The notes under the pieces are model-generated. The model searched no databases, was not told the origin of the DNA, and saw only the letters and a program-made list of their open reading frames with translations. A program made the translations under genes and the position numbers. Source: Tetrahymena thermophila SB210 (lineage: Eukaryota > Ciliophora > Oligohymenophorea > Hymenostomatida > Tetrahymenidae). From it: a stretch of 64,000 bases of DNA. The DNA lies in assembly GCF_000189635.1 (NCBI RefSeq), contig NW_002476237.1:1-64000 (forward strand), written 5' to 3'. Position 1 is the first letter of the stretch. Each line of letters opens with the position of its first letter. This document shows, one piece after another, positions 24,392 to 37,215 of the stretch.

Positions 24392-24673
24392 ATGAATTTG
24401 ATTAAATATGCAGTTATTAAATGTCAATCAATTCTTGCTCATACAAAATAATTAAAAGCAAGCAAACATAAAGCAGACTTATTTTGTTAAAAACAAAAGA
24501 TAAATAAAAGAATCATTAGGCTTTAATTAAACAACAAAAATTAAAAGAAAAAAAGACTCTCTATTTCTTAGTTTTTTATAGTTTATTCTGAGTAAATACG
24601 AAGCAAAAGAAAAAATAAGAAAAGGATTCTAAGGCAAATTAAATATTTAAAAATAAATAATAGCTAGTATATC

Positions 24674-26604
24674 ATGGGTTCTTAGAGTTCAAAGTTAGTT
24701 AATGGATAGGAGATGATGCAATAGAGTTCTGGGGTAGTTAGAAACCAGTATATGAATTAATCTGGGTAATATTTTAAAAAAATTATCATCTAATAAAATG
24801 CTCTTTTTGCAAATTCTAACTAAAAAATTCTTCTTTAAAAAAGCTATTAAATTGATTTTTTTGTATTAATTTACATTTTATAGGAATTCTATTGGAAGTA
24901 TGACAGATACTTAATAACGTGGGAATTGTAAAATTAACATTTTAAATATAGATTATTATTTAGCATTAAAATTCAATAACAATTTTTTATTTATTTATTG
25001 TTATTTTTTAGCAATATAAATAAATATCAAATGAAAACCAAGTAGTTAAAAAAAAGAGGATACTTAATGATAAAAAAGCATTTATTTTTTTTTATATAAA
25101 ATTTTAAATATGTTAAAGGATATCTATGAACCTATTTGATTTTATTTTTAATGAAAAGTCATCAATACGATATTTTAGTGGACAAATGGTGCGAATTCTG
25201 TATAGTTAACAGGTACATTTAACAATTGGGTTAATCCCATACCATTAGAAAAAGTAGAGAATAACTGTTTTCAAGTGATTCTGGTAATATGAGATTCAAT
25301 CAATGATTATTTATCAACAAAAAATATTTTTACCTTTATTACAAAGTAATCTTAATAAATAGAAATTAAGACCAGGAGTATACTAGTATAAATATATAGT
25401 AGATGGATAGTGGAGATTCTCTCCCGACGATCCTACTTGCAATGATGAAAACGGAAATATTAATAACTTAATTGATACAACAAACATTGAAAGAAGCATT
25501 TCCTTAATAGGTTAAAATAATGGTTCCACCAAATTTCTTACAATGGGTTCTCAAAATAACTCAGTTAATTTCATTTAGACAAACGCACGTATAATGAATT
25601 CCAACGGAAATGTTGCAATGCAGTAGCAATAAAATGCTTAAAATTAATAAAATATTATGGGAGTTAATGCTAGTAGTAGGAATAACTAACAATTTTAGTA
25701 TTAAGCTTAGCAATAATAGTTGTTACACTAACTTTAATATTAAAATTTATTATAGCAGCAATAGTAGTAATAACCCTAATAACAATATAATGTATAAAAT
25801 GCATTTAATTAGTAATAATAAAATCTATAAATGTTTTAGCAATTAGGTAACAATCCATAAAACATTTCACCTAATATTATTGGTTCATAGCAAGGTGGAA
25901 CTATTCCTTAGCAAGAATTTTAAAAAATGATGCAACAAGGTGGGTAAGGTTAATATGCAAACTCCTTACATCCCTCTTCAAATATTAGCAATATGCAAGC
26001 TATGTACATAAGAGCTTCTTAAAATTCCAATTTCGATAAATCTTAGCTACTAATTAAAGCTCATATCACTCAGTAAAATCAAACTAATTTCGAAGTAGCT
26101 TTTAAAGATCAAGCTCCTGTTCTTCCTCCACACTTATTAGAAGTACCAACAATCAAAAGGAGAAGTGCTAAATATGTTTCTATGTGGAGAGAGAAAAAAC
26201 CTAGACTAAAAAGTAATGTAAAATCTGTATTTGGAGGTTAAAATAGTGTGCACAATACTAATAATATGAATATTGAAGAGGAAAATACAGATATAAGTAT
26301 GAATGGATAATAATTAACTTTGAGTAATACACCTGAAGACGATGCAGAGGTTTTAATGCACGTATTTTAGCCTGGACACGGCATTACACCAGTAGATCAT
26401 GTTACACTGTATATTTAAAAAAATTTTTTAACTAATTTAAAACGAATTAAATATTTATTTTATGAAATTAGGAACCATGTTGGTATAGACAATTTAAATC
26501 ATAATGACAAATACAATGTTTACTGCATAACCTAAAGATTTAAAACAAAATACACAACCTATAAATTTTATACATCCAAATATGATACTTAGATTATAAT
26601 TTGA
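24674..26604 (+). CDS. AMP-activated protein kinase beta subunit (479 aa)
   Basis: Five exons: 24674-24765, 24884-24927, 25159-25283, 25363-26408 and 26472-26604. The N-terminus MGSQSSKL fits N-myristoylation, as in animal AMPK beta. Residues of about 48-105 form the CBM48 glycogen-binding domain: FQWTNGANSVQLTGTFNNW, then LRPGVYQYKYIVDGQWRFSP. A long Gln/Asn-rich linker follows (about 125-260). The C-terminal AMPKBI/ASC domain is clear: PVLPPHLLEV near residue 302, then at the end HVTLNHVGIDN, YNVYCITQRFKTKYTTYKF. The protein should scaffold the alpha and gamma subunits and sense glycogen. Family calls are firm. The extended N/Q-rich linker and the long insert between the two halves of the ASC domain are lineage features. 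Confidence 0.93.
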
Positions 26605-27393
<789 letters not shown>

Positions 27394-29637
27394 TCAATTT
27401 GCAGTTATTCTCCAAACTAAAATTGAGTTATCTTCTCCTCCAGTAGTGATAAGGTATTTATCATCATATGAGAAGCGGACATTAGTAATGTGTGAGCAAT
27501 GACCATTTGATTCAATACATTAAGCATTTGAGTTGACACAAGGCCATCTAAATAGATTAACAGTGGAATAATCATCACCATTTGCTAATAAATAATAGCC
27601 GTTAATTTTAGTATGAGAGCGGTCACACCAGTTGATATCTGTATAGTCATTGTAAGATTTCTTCCACATTTTTTACACTGGCCAAGAGAATATACAAGAA
27701 TGAGTATCCCATTCTTCATCTCTCAGTTAGGTAGCACCTGCAGTAAGCTAAGCACCAGTATTAACATCCCAGAAGAGAAGATCATAAGCACCACAAACAG
27801 ATCTTAAATGACTACCATCTTATGAGAAATCTAAATGAGTAATAAACGAAGTATGCTTGTTTAGTTTATGAACATTTTTAAATTCAGGATAGCTGTAAAC
27901 ATAAATCATATTGTCATGAGAACCAACTGCTACAAGGTTGCCTTTTGGTGAGAATTTGATTGTTGAAACCCATTCTTTTGCATGCTTAAATACCTTCTTT
28001 ACATGCAAATTAGCATCACAGAAACGAAGGGTGCCGTCTTTGAAACCAACTAAGAAACCCTCTCCATTAGGTGCAGCTGCTACAGCACGAGCCTTTGATG
28101 AATCAAAGTAATCATTATTGTTCTTAGTATCTAAAGGTAATTACTCACCTTATTCATTTACATTCAAGCTAGCTCCTTTAAGTTGCTTGTGTTGGGAAAT
28201 ACTCCATACACGAATAGTTGAATCATCAGATACTGTAACAAAGAGATCATGATTATCACGGAAGAGATCAAGACCCCAGACTTCATTAGTCCAAGAGCCA
28301 TTAGGTGAATAATGACCAGCCATAGATTACTTGAAAGCTTATACTACAAAACCTTCTCCTGCACGCTAAAGTTTTAATTGATAGATTTCAGAACCAAAAG
28401 TAGAAACAAATAAGAAAGAGCAATCGCTGTTAAATTAAGCTGAACGAACCTTGGCACAAAGAGATGTATTTAAAAGTTTACCTAAATCAATTTTTTAAAT
28501 AACTTTGTAGGTCTTTGCATCTAAAATACATAAATTTGAGTCACGACCACCGGTAACTATATAGCCTTCGCTAAATGTAAGAGCATCTAAAATTTTAGCT
28601 TCATGAAGTTGAATTACTTTTTCGCAGGTGTTCATCTTGAAAACCTGAAGAGTACCATCTGCAGCACCTACTAGAATATCTTTGTTGAGAGGGTTGATTG
28701 CAACACTAATAAGACGAGTTGAGCATTTGTGGGCACCCCAAATACCTCTCTTATAAGTAAAATCAGTAGCATTCCATAATCTAAAGTGCTTTTCACCAGC
28801 AGTGACGATAATATTATCATCACGCCACTCGCAAGCAAAGAGTTTATCTTAACCTCCTGAATTGCTTTTAATTACTGCTCCAGTTTTTACATTAATGACA
28901 GTAATATCGTGACCATCATTGCATGACAATGAGACTAGCTTAGAACCATCAGGAGAAAAAGATAGTAAACTGCAACCTTTAGTAGCTCCATTTTTTATTT
29001 CTTAGACTATCTCAAGGGTTTCAGGATTCCAAATATAAATTGGACAATTCTTTTTTGTATCAGATACTTATCCTGTAGCGACTAAAGTCTAAGTACTGTT
29101 CACAGCTATTGCTGTTACATCGTCAGTGTGCTTCAAAAAGAACTTTTGGGTGTTAGTTTAAATATCGAAGACAACAGCAGCACCAGCAGCATTGTATACC
29201 ATCTTACCTCCTTTTAAATACTTAACATTATTACGGCAGTCTTTTGAACGATATCCGTGAAGATATTCTAATTGGATTTTAACATCAGGCTTCTTGCTAA
29301 GGTTTGGATCTTTCTTATACCAAGTAGGAGCCTTGATAGCACCAACCCATGGTCTGCAGCCATTAGCCTGTGTATTATCGTTGAAATTATCTTCTTCTCC
29401 TGCCTCTGGAGCGTCTCCATCTTCACCCTTTTTGAGTAATTCATGAGTAGCTTAACTACGTTTTAGCATAGCCTCTGCCTCACCAGGTTTAAGCTTGTAT
29501 TTAGAAGCTGCATCTTTGGCTTTCTTCTCTTATATTCCTGAATCTTTTACCTTCTTACCATCATCACCTTAGAGCTGTTTAAGCATTTCTTCTTAATCAG
29601 CGTCTTGAATTGTATTCCAGTCGTCTCCTCCGTCCAT
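27394..29637 (-). CDS. EMAP-like WD40 microtubule-associated protein (747 aa)
   Basis: One intronless frame, ATG at 29637 and TGA at 27396-27394. A charged N-terminus of about 100 residues leads into a HELP-type segment (about 110-160) containing KIQLEYLHGYRSKDCRNNV, then some 11-12 WD40 repeats to the C-terminus, for example HTDDVTAIAVNSTQTLVATG, EWVSTIKFSPKGNLVAVGS and KYLITTGGEDNSILVWRI. This is the double beta-propeller plan of EMAP/EML proteins, which bind tubulin; in ciliates they are found with cilia and cortical microtubules. Codon use is GC-richer than its neighbours, consistent with high expression. The absence of introns is unusual beside the other genes but not in the family. Confidence 0.92.
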
Positions 29638-30989
29638 TTATTTATTTAGCTATTTTGCTTTATTTTTCTTTGTTTTCCTTCTACTTTTACCTAATTTTTA
29701 TAATTAAAATTTGCAAATTTTATTACTTATTTATAAATTTTTGTTAAGCCTGATTTTAAAAAATATATATATGAATGTATATCTTTGTGTTTATCTTCTA
29801 TAGTCAATTTGTGTAATAATTTATACAAATTTAAACAAAAGATTTGCATACGTTTTTACTAAATATCTATCTATTTTAATTGAAGCGAAAAATCTCCTAC
29901 TCTCTAATCTCTCAATCAAAAATCTGCTTATCTAAATAAAACCTATAAATTTATAAATTCATCAACAAAAATGCAAAGGCACAAACAAACCTGTCATTTT
30001 TAATATATTTTCTCTAAAACAAATCTTTTTAACTGATTTAACTTAACCTAATAAGAAAATATGAGAAGTATTTTTGAAATATGATTGCTATTTGTTTGTT
30101 TAAGTGAATTTTTGAGCAAATTTTTGTTGCAATAGAAAATAAATAGCTTATAGACCTACAAGAAAAAAAAATCTTTAACCAATTCTTATTATAAATTTAT
30201 CAAAAAAATATGATTGGAACTATATTTAGAATTTACTTTACATTTTTTAGAATGTTAGACAAAAAAATGATAAAAAAATAATTAAAATCTATAAAAATAT
30301 CGTCTTAAAAAATGTATTTTATAATTTTTCTTTACTCAATAACTTGATATTAATTAATAATATTTATTTATTTTCAAATATTATTTTTTTTTTTATGTAT
30401 CTTATTACATTTTCATTTTTATTGATTCAAATATTTTAAAAAAATTACATAAAATTAAATATTTCAAATAAATTTAGAAGTCTTTTTGTTTACTAAAAAT
30501 GTTTGGCTAATTACATTTTATTAATTATTTATCTTAATATTTTTTTATAAAAAAATCAAAAAAAATAAAAATAAAAATATTTTTTTCTTATGATAATTTT
30601 AAACAATTTTTTGTAATAGAGTTAGTTATTTAAACACATTTTGAATCAAAAAATTAATCTAATTGATGTAACGAATTAATTTCAGTCAATATTTAATTTT
30701 ATAAAAAATATTATGCAAATTAATTTTAATTTGATAAAAATAGTATTCCCTAAACTGTAGTAGATTACTAGAATATGAATCTGTAAAGATACACAACATT
30801 GATCTGTTTTTATATACCTTACTAATCTTTTTGTTCTCCTTTAATATGAATATCTTGATAGCTTTCTGATCTTACCAAAGGAATACGATATCAATAAATA
30901 ATATTTCAATTAAGGATATATCTTTTGTATAATAATTTCTGTTCAAAAATTTAATAAAAAAAAGTATTTATTGAAAAGCTATAGTTTAA
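29638..30989. other. Intergenic between divergent genes
   Basis: It carries the presumed promoters of the EMAP-like gene (minus) and the aminopeptidase gene (plus). The DNA is extremely AT-rich with poly-A/T runs around 30,380 and 30,540-30,600. No coding pattern is supported. Confidence 0.5.
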
Positions 30990-33936
30990 ATGTGCATAAC
31001 TCATAAGGAAGTAGCTGATAGAATAATTCAATGTCTTACTGAAAAATAAGCTTAATTAAGATCCTCTATAGTATTAGCTGGTAGTGTAAACTACCATTTA
31101 CGTATAAAGCTTCTTAAAGGACCTAACTATTAGGGTTTAATAACTGTTAGGTTCTTCGCATTAAAGCATACTGATGAAGTTTTTCTTGATTTTACTGGAA
31201 AAACTATTTTGGGTATGAGTATCAACAATAATTAGGTAGAAAATATAGATTGGGATGGTAACTTCCTAAAGCTTAAAGGAGTAAAGTAGGGAAGAAATGA
31301 AATTTTAGTACACTACGAAAATAAATATGACAATGATGGAAACGGCTTGCATAGTTTTATTGATGAAGACAAAAAGCAATATATTTACACAAATCTTGCT
31401 GTTATCTACTGTCGTCGTGTTTTCCCTTGCTTTGACTAACCTGACCTTAAGGGTAGCTTCTAGCTTACTGCAATTTCTCCTAAAGATTGGATAGTCCTTT
31501 CTAACGAAATACCCTCTGAAAAGCTTGATGTTTCTACTCATTTTAATTAAAAAGAAACTATTTACTCATTAGAATTCATAAAGCAAATTATTGAAGACAA
31601 CTCAAGCTACGACTTACGCGAATTTCCTGAATCTAAGCCATTAGCTTCTTACTTATTTGGTATTATGGCTGGGCCATATGCCGAAGTAAAGTGCAAATAA
31701 ACCTATAAAGTAATTAAGTAATTTATATTTTTATTTAATTAAATCTAGGAGATTCGCCTAAAATAAAAAAAATCTTAATATGAACTAAAATTTACTTTTA
31801 TTTTGAATATTTTATTTAATTCAATATTTACTTTAAACTATTTATAGAATATTCCAATGAGTTTGTTTACAAGAGAGTCTATTATGCCTCATTTACTTAG
31901 AATTTCAGATTTTCTTTTTGAAGTAACAAATAAGTCCATGGAAGTATATGAAAGAATATTCGGATATGACTTCCCATTCAACAAATATGATCAAATCTAT
32001 GTACCTGAATTCAATTGGGGTGCTATGGAAAACGCAGGTATTGTTACTTTTAATGATTTATATGTTTATCGTGAAGAAGTTGACAGTGTTAAGCTAACTA
32101 AACTTGCTAACACCACTTCTCATGAACTCTCTCATCATTGGTTCGGAAACCTAGTAACTATGAAATGGTGGAATGATGTTTGGTTGAATGAATCTTTTGC
32201 AGACTTTATTTCTCATTATTGTCTCTCTTAATTTTAAACTACCACTCGTCCTATGAGTGACATTTGGGTTGCTTTTAATGCTCGTAAGGCTTGGGGGTAA
32301 TTATTATTATTATTTTAAACCAATTTAATTTTTCTAACAAAAATTTACAAATTTAGATATAGAACTGACGAGCAAGTTACTACCCATCCTATTGCTGGAA
32401 GTGTTCCTGATACCAACACTGCAGAAAATGTTTTTGATGGTATTACTTATGCTAAAGGTGCTGCCACTCTAAGATAGCTATTTTCTCTAGTTTCTGTAGA
32501 GAATTTTAGCAAGGCTATGAAAGAATATTTCCATAAGTTTGAATGGAGAAGTGCTACACTTTCTGATTTAATTAATACTGTTGATGAGCAATTCTAGTAA
32601 TCAGGCTCTTCATTCTCTCTTTCTAGCTGGTAAAAGACATGGATTTGCAAAGCAGGATTAAATAAATGCATACCGTTATTTGATCCTTCTAGTAGAGACG
32701 TTAATTCTAAGTTAGTTATTAAGCAAACATACACATTGGAAATGCACCCAACATTAAGAAATCATAAAATGAAAATAGCTTTCTTTGATGAAAATGCTAA
32801 AATAGTTCACTAATAAGACATCCTTTTATAAGATTAACCTGAAACAGTTATAACATATGACGGTTCAAAGGGAAACTATAAAGCTCTGCTTTTAAATTAC
32901 TAAGACGAAACTTTTATTAAAATTGCTTTCGATAGCCACTCTATTTAATTCTTTAAAGAAAATTTAAATAAAGTTGACTGCGAATTATCAAGGACTCTCA
33001 TTTGGCAAGCTTTTTACAATATGGTAAATACTAAATTGAATAAATATATTATTCTGAATGTGAATATTTAAAATATAGGTTAGGGATGGTGATTTATCTT
33101 CTGAAGAGTACATCGAGTTATTTATTAACCACATTAATTTAGAAAAGTCAGATGGCTTAATCAGCAATCAATTATAATTTTTGGAAACAGCCTTCCTTTC
33201 TTTTACTCCAGGAAAATACTCAAAAATTTTAGGTAACAAAATCTTTGACTTTTTATGGAGTATGATTGAAGGATCAGATGATAGCTAAGTCAATAAAAAG
33301 CTGGCATTGATAGGTTACTTACCCTCATTTGCTAAGAGTGAAGAGAAGGTAAGAAAACTTTTAGAATGGTATAACCGAAAAGCCCTCACTAAGGAAACTA
33401 TGGGAATAAAAACTCAATGGTAAATAGTGTAGGCTGTTTATAGAATTAAGGATATTTCAAAAGAAGAAAAGGAAGAATTATTTTAAACTTAATCTCAAAA
33501 AGATAAATCTGACTAAGTTCCTCTTTATGAGTAATATTGCAAGTCACTATTAGCTTCACCAGAAGAAAAAGAAAAACTATGGTAGAGCTATCTAGACCCT
33601 AATAATCCTCTCTCTACAAGACTTTTAGAATACTCATTAATGGGTTTTAAATCTCACTCTACTACAGAGTTAACCTAAAAATACTAACTTTTATGGTTAT
33701 AGAACTTATCTTATGTTTTCAAGACCTGCAAGAGAGAATTATTTAAAGCATATGTTCTTTATTTATAACCATCATAAGAAACTTTAGATGAAGAATTTAA
33801 TAATAGCTTGCTAAAAATAAAGTCTGAAATTACTGAAGATGTTTTACATAAGGTGCTCTTGGAGTGTTAAGATAACAATTCAAGAAAGCAAAAGGCTATT
33901 TCAACCTTTTTAGCAAATACAAAATTAACTGTATGA
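30990..33936 (+). CDS. M1 family zinc aminopeptidase (897 aa)
   Basis: Four exons: 30990-31709, 31848-32296, 32357-33023 and 33079-33936, all phase-consistent. The catalytic domain shows the exopeptidase motif GAMEN (WGAMENAGIVTFND) and the zinc site HELSHHWFGN, followed at the standard 18-residue spacing by the third ligand Glu in WLNES. The first His, Glu and second His are intact, so the enzyme should be active. Length and domain order match aminopeptidase N, puromycin-sensitive and ERAP-type enzymes: N-terminal beta domain, thermolysin-like domain and a long helical C-terminal domain. There is no signal peptide or membrane segment, so a cytosolic role in trimming peptides is likely. Substrate specificity cannot be read from sequence. 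Confidence 0.95.
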
Positions 33937-34068
33937 TAAATATTTTAATATCGTTATTTAAGTTAGATGCTTGTGTTTATTTATGTTAATTCCTTATTTG
34001 TTTTGAAAAAATTTGGAAATGAAAATTTATTAAAAAGAGTCAAAATAAAATCAATAATTAAAAAAGTT

Positions 34069-34141
34069 AGCCCGCCGTGGGGCTCGAACCCACGACCACA
34101 AGATTAAGAGTCTTGCGCTCTACCGACTGAGCTAGGCGGGC
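34069..34141 (-). tRNA. tRNA-Lys (anticodon CUU)
   Basis: A full cloverleaf on the minus strand: acceptor GCCCGCC pairs with GGCGGGC, D arm TAGCTCAGTCGGTAGAGC, anticodon stem CAAGA/TCTTG around the loop CTCTTAA (anticodon CTT), and a T arm with GGTTCGAGCC. Box A and box B promoter sequences are intact. No CCA is encoded. A run of six T (plus-strand A at 34060-34065) just downstream is a Pol III terminator. The discriminator base reads T. Confidence 0.95.
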
Positions 34142-34335
34142 AGCTCATAGTATTAAATCTCTTAATTAGTAGTTTTGCTAATCTTTTCTTATTTGACTTT
34201 TATTTAATGAATAAATTAATTTGATTGTATGCCATAAAGATATAGTATAGTATATTAAATCATTTATCTGCTTTAATTAATTTTTCAAACTAAAAAGAAT
34301 GGCTAAAAAACCTAGTTTATATCTTTTTATAAAAA

Positions 34336-35474
34336 ATGAGCTTCTCCTTTTATTTTTAAAGGGTATTAGAGGACTATTTGAAAACAAGTCATTCTTAATA
34401 TTCATAACCTTTATTAGCCCTTTTATTTATTATATGTTTTAAAATTAGGGCTAGGGAGAGATCTTATAATTTTTATCCAAAATTATTCGGATTTGGAGCA
34501 ACATTTTTTGGTTACTTTTGGCTGAAGCAGCAACTCAAATTTGTAAAAAACAAAAATTTATCGTTATTTTTTATGATTGAGTATTTTTAAAAATAGGAAT
34601 TTGACTAAAGACCTCAAATAAATATTTTAATTCCTGAATTTATTTATAAATCAAGAAGAGAACATCATGTTTATTGGGAAATGTCAAGGTAGAATAAATA
34701 GCTTGATATAGTTTTTATGAATTTATATATTAATGTAATTAAAAAAGATTGGCAAGAGGTAAATCAACAACTTTCACTCATTACATTTGGGATGATGAAT
34801 CTGTAACTAATTCAAAATTTATCAAAATTATTTTTAAAATTTAAATTATTTTCAAACAAACAAACAAACATATTTACAGAAATTTCTTATTTATGTTAGA
34901 ATTTTTTATTTAATTTGAATAATTTATAGAAAATGGTGTACTACATAGACAAAAAAGGAAAGCAATCATTTGAAAAAAATATATTTTCAAGAGAAAGATT
35001 AGATGTTTCAGATAACCCACTCTTTGAAAAAATACTAAGAGCACCTTCAATAACTCCTGAGCTATTTAAAAGAGGAAACGAACTTATTGCTTATACTAAA
35101 CATATGGATAATAGATATGACTTAGATGTAAAATATTTTCTCAAAACTTTATTTTAAAAAATTTGAAAAAAAAAAATGAATAGAACTATTTGCACTAGAA
35201 GAGTATAACTATAAGTGATTGGATTAGGGCTATATATTACTAAATTTGGCTAACATTCTAAATTTCTAATAGATATCGTTATGACCACTTTATAGGGAAA
35301 TATGATTTTATTTACGATTTTGAAAAAGTGAAGCTTGCTCTAAATATTCAAGGAAAAAACTAAGTTTCTTAAACCACTGATTACTTAAAAGTTTTCATTA
35401 ATTTTACTGATTATATTATAAATAGCATATAAGAACATGTTAATTAGAAGGAATAAACTAATAAATCAAATTGA
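34336..35474 (+). CDS. Hypothetical single-TM protein (303 aa)
   Basis: Three exons, 34336-34758, 34930-35127 and 35184-35474, join in phase 0 with GT-AG introns of 171 and 56 nt. The start is ATG 34336 (MSFSFYFQRVLEDYLKTSHS). One hydrophobic helix (PLLALLFIICFKI, about residues 23-35) and a second weaker one (LFGFGATFFGYFWL, about 46-59) precede a soluble, charged C-terminal part with PEFIYKSRREHHVYWEMSRQ and YRYDHFIGKYDFIYDF. The small size and short hairpin-like membrane region recall mitochondrial inner-membrane or ER accessory proteins, but no family is recognised. The 56-nt second intron contains an in-frame TGA if read through. Confidence 0.7.
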
Positions 35475-37215
35475 AAAAAAACTAATATTCTAAAAAATAT
35501 TTACTAAAGTTTAAAACAAAACCAATAATAAATCGATATAAGCTAATCATATCTTCTCAAAATTTTATAAATGTTTACTTTTAATAATAAATAACTTGAT
35601 TAAAACTTCTTAAAATTAATTTAAGTTAATTATTTATAAAACTTGAACTATTAAATTTATTTTTTATAAGTAAATTTGATGTTTTATAAAAAAATTGTGA
35701 TATTATTGTAACTATCATTAATATTTTTACTTTTAATATAGTTACCTATTTATTTTATTTTTAATTTAATTAAATTATTATGAATTTCATAAAGATTTTT
35801 TAACATAGTTTTTATACTTAAATATATTTTAGTCAAAGAGCATATTTGCAGTATACATTTCTTTTATTTTCTGTTTAAATTGTATTAAAAATACTCAAAA
35901 TATCTATAAATAAATATGAATTCTAAATTTTAGGCTCTAAATTTTTATTATTTTGGCTTTGATTTAAATATAAAAATTTTCAAATTCATATATTACTTCT
36001 TTTACTTAAATTTATGGTTTTATTTTTTTTGTTAACATAAAGGAAAACTTATTTAAACTTTTAGCTTGTTTCAAAAAAAACTAATATCTTGCTTAGTATT
36101 TATGATTCAAATGTTTTCAAACCCTTTAAAATATTTAATTCTATCTCTAAAAACTTTAATTTTATTAAAATTCCTAAATATTAAGAGAGGGGAGTTAGAA
36201 TTGATTAATAATGTCTAGCTGTATTTACCCATCAAGTAAGAAAATTATTTATTCTATGCTCATAAACAGTGTATTAAAATATGAGTCTTAAATTTGTTTA
36301 TGTGTTTGAAATAATAGATAGTCTTAAAATAATAAATATAAGAGTTTATTAACAAGTTGCAACTTTAATAGTTTCCTCCATCACTCTTAATTAATTTATC
36401 TCCTTAAGTATATAAATTAATTTTTTTAAGTTATTTAATGACTTGAAATATTTCAAATTATGTAAGCAGTATTTAACTCATTAGGTTAATTAGTTATCAT
36501 TTAAATAAGGCAGTTGGGTATATATGTTCTATATTAATTGCTCTTATGCTTGATTTTCAAAATTTTTAAATTTTTTTGAGTTTTATTTTTGTAATTTAAT
36601 AAGGATGCTCAAATTATCAAAAAATATATTGCCAAAGAAATAATATTTAAATTATTAAATTATTATTTAACAACTTAATTTTTTAGAATATCTATTGTTG
36701 AATATTGTTTTAGATAAATTATTACAAATATTTTATTATTTTTTATCAAAATTTATCATAATTAATTCGTTTGTTTTTATTATTAAAACTAACTGAAAAA
36801 TTTTTGTTATTTTTTAGATTTTTTAAATTAATAGTTTTCCAAAAAAACAATAATAACTTTTGACTATATTTAAAAAAATAATAAAATTTAAAATATTTAT
36901 TTAAAGCAACTGATAAATTAATTTTCAAATATCTTACAAAATGCAAAGAGATGAAACAAAAATTACAAGGATAGATATTAAGTAGTTAAAATTAATTAAT
37001 AAGTAAATATTATTCTAAAATGAATCTTAAAAATATACATAAGAATAAGATATTAAAATTGAAGGATTATATAAGGTTAAGTTAGTATTTATTTTTGTTA
37101 TATTTAGCAAATAAATAAAAAGTGAGATGTAGCTTAATTGTTCATTTAAATACAGGATTTATTAGTACTCCATCCAATTTCCTTTGATTTATAATAACTA
37201 AATATTAACATTTCA
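35475..37215. other. Convergent intergenic gap
   Basis: It lies between the 3' ends of the single-TM gene and the DCX-kinase gene. No gene is supported. A G-rich TAAGAGAGGGGAGT at 36,182-36,195 is conspicuous in this AT-rich stretch (see findings). Confidence 0.55.
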
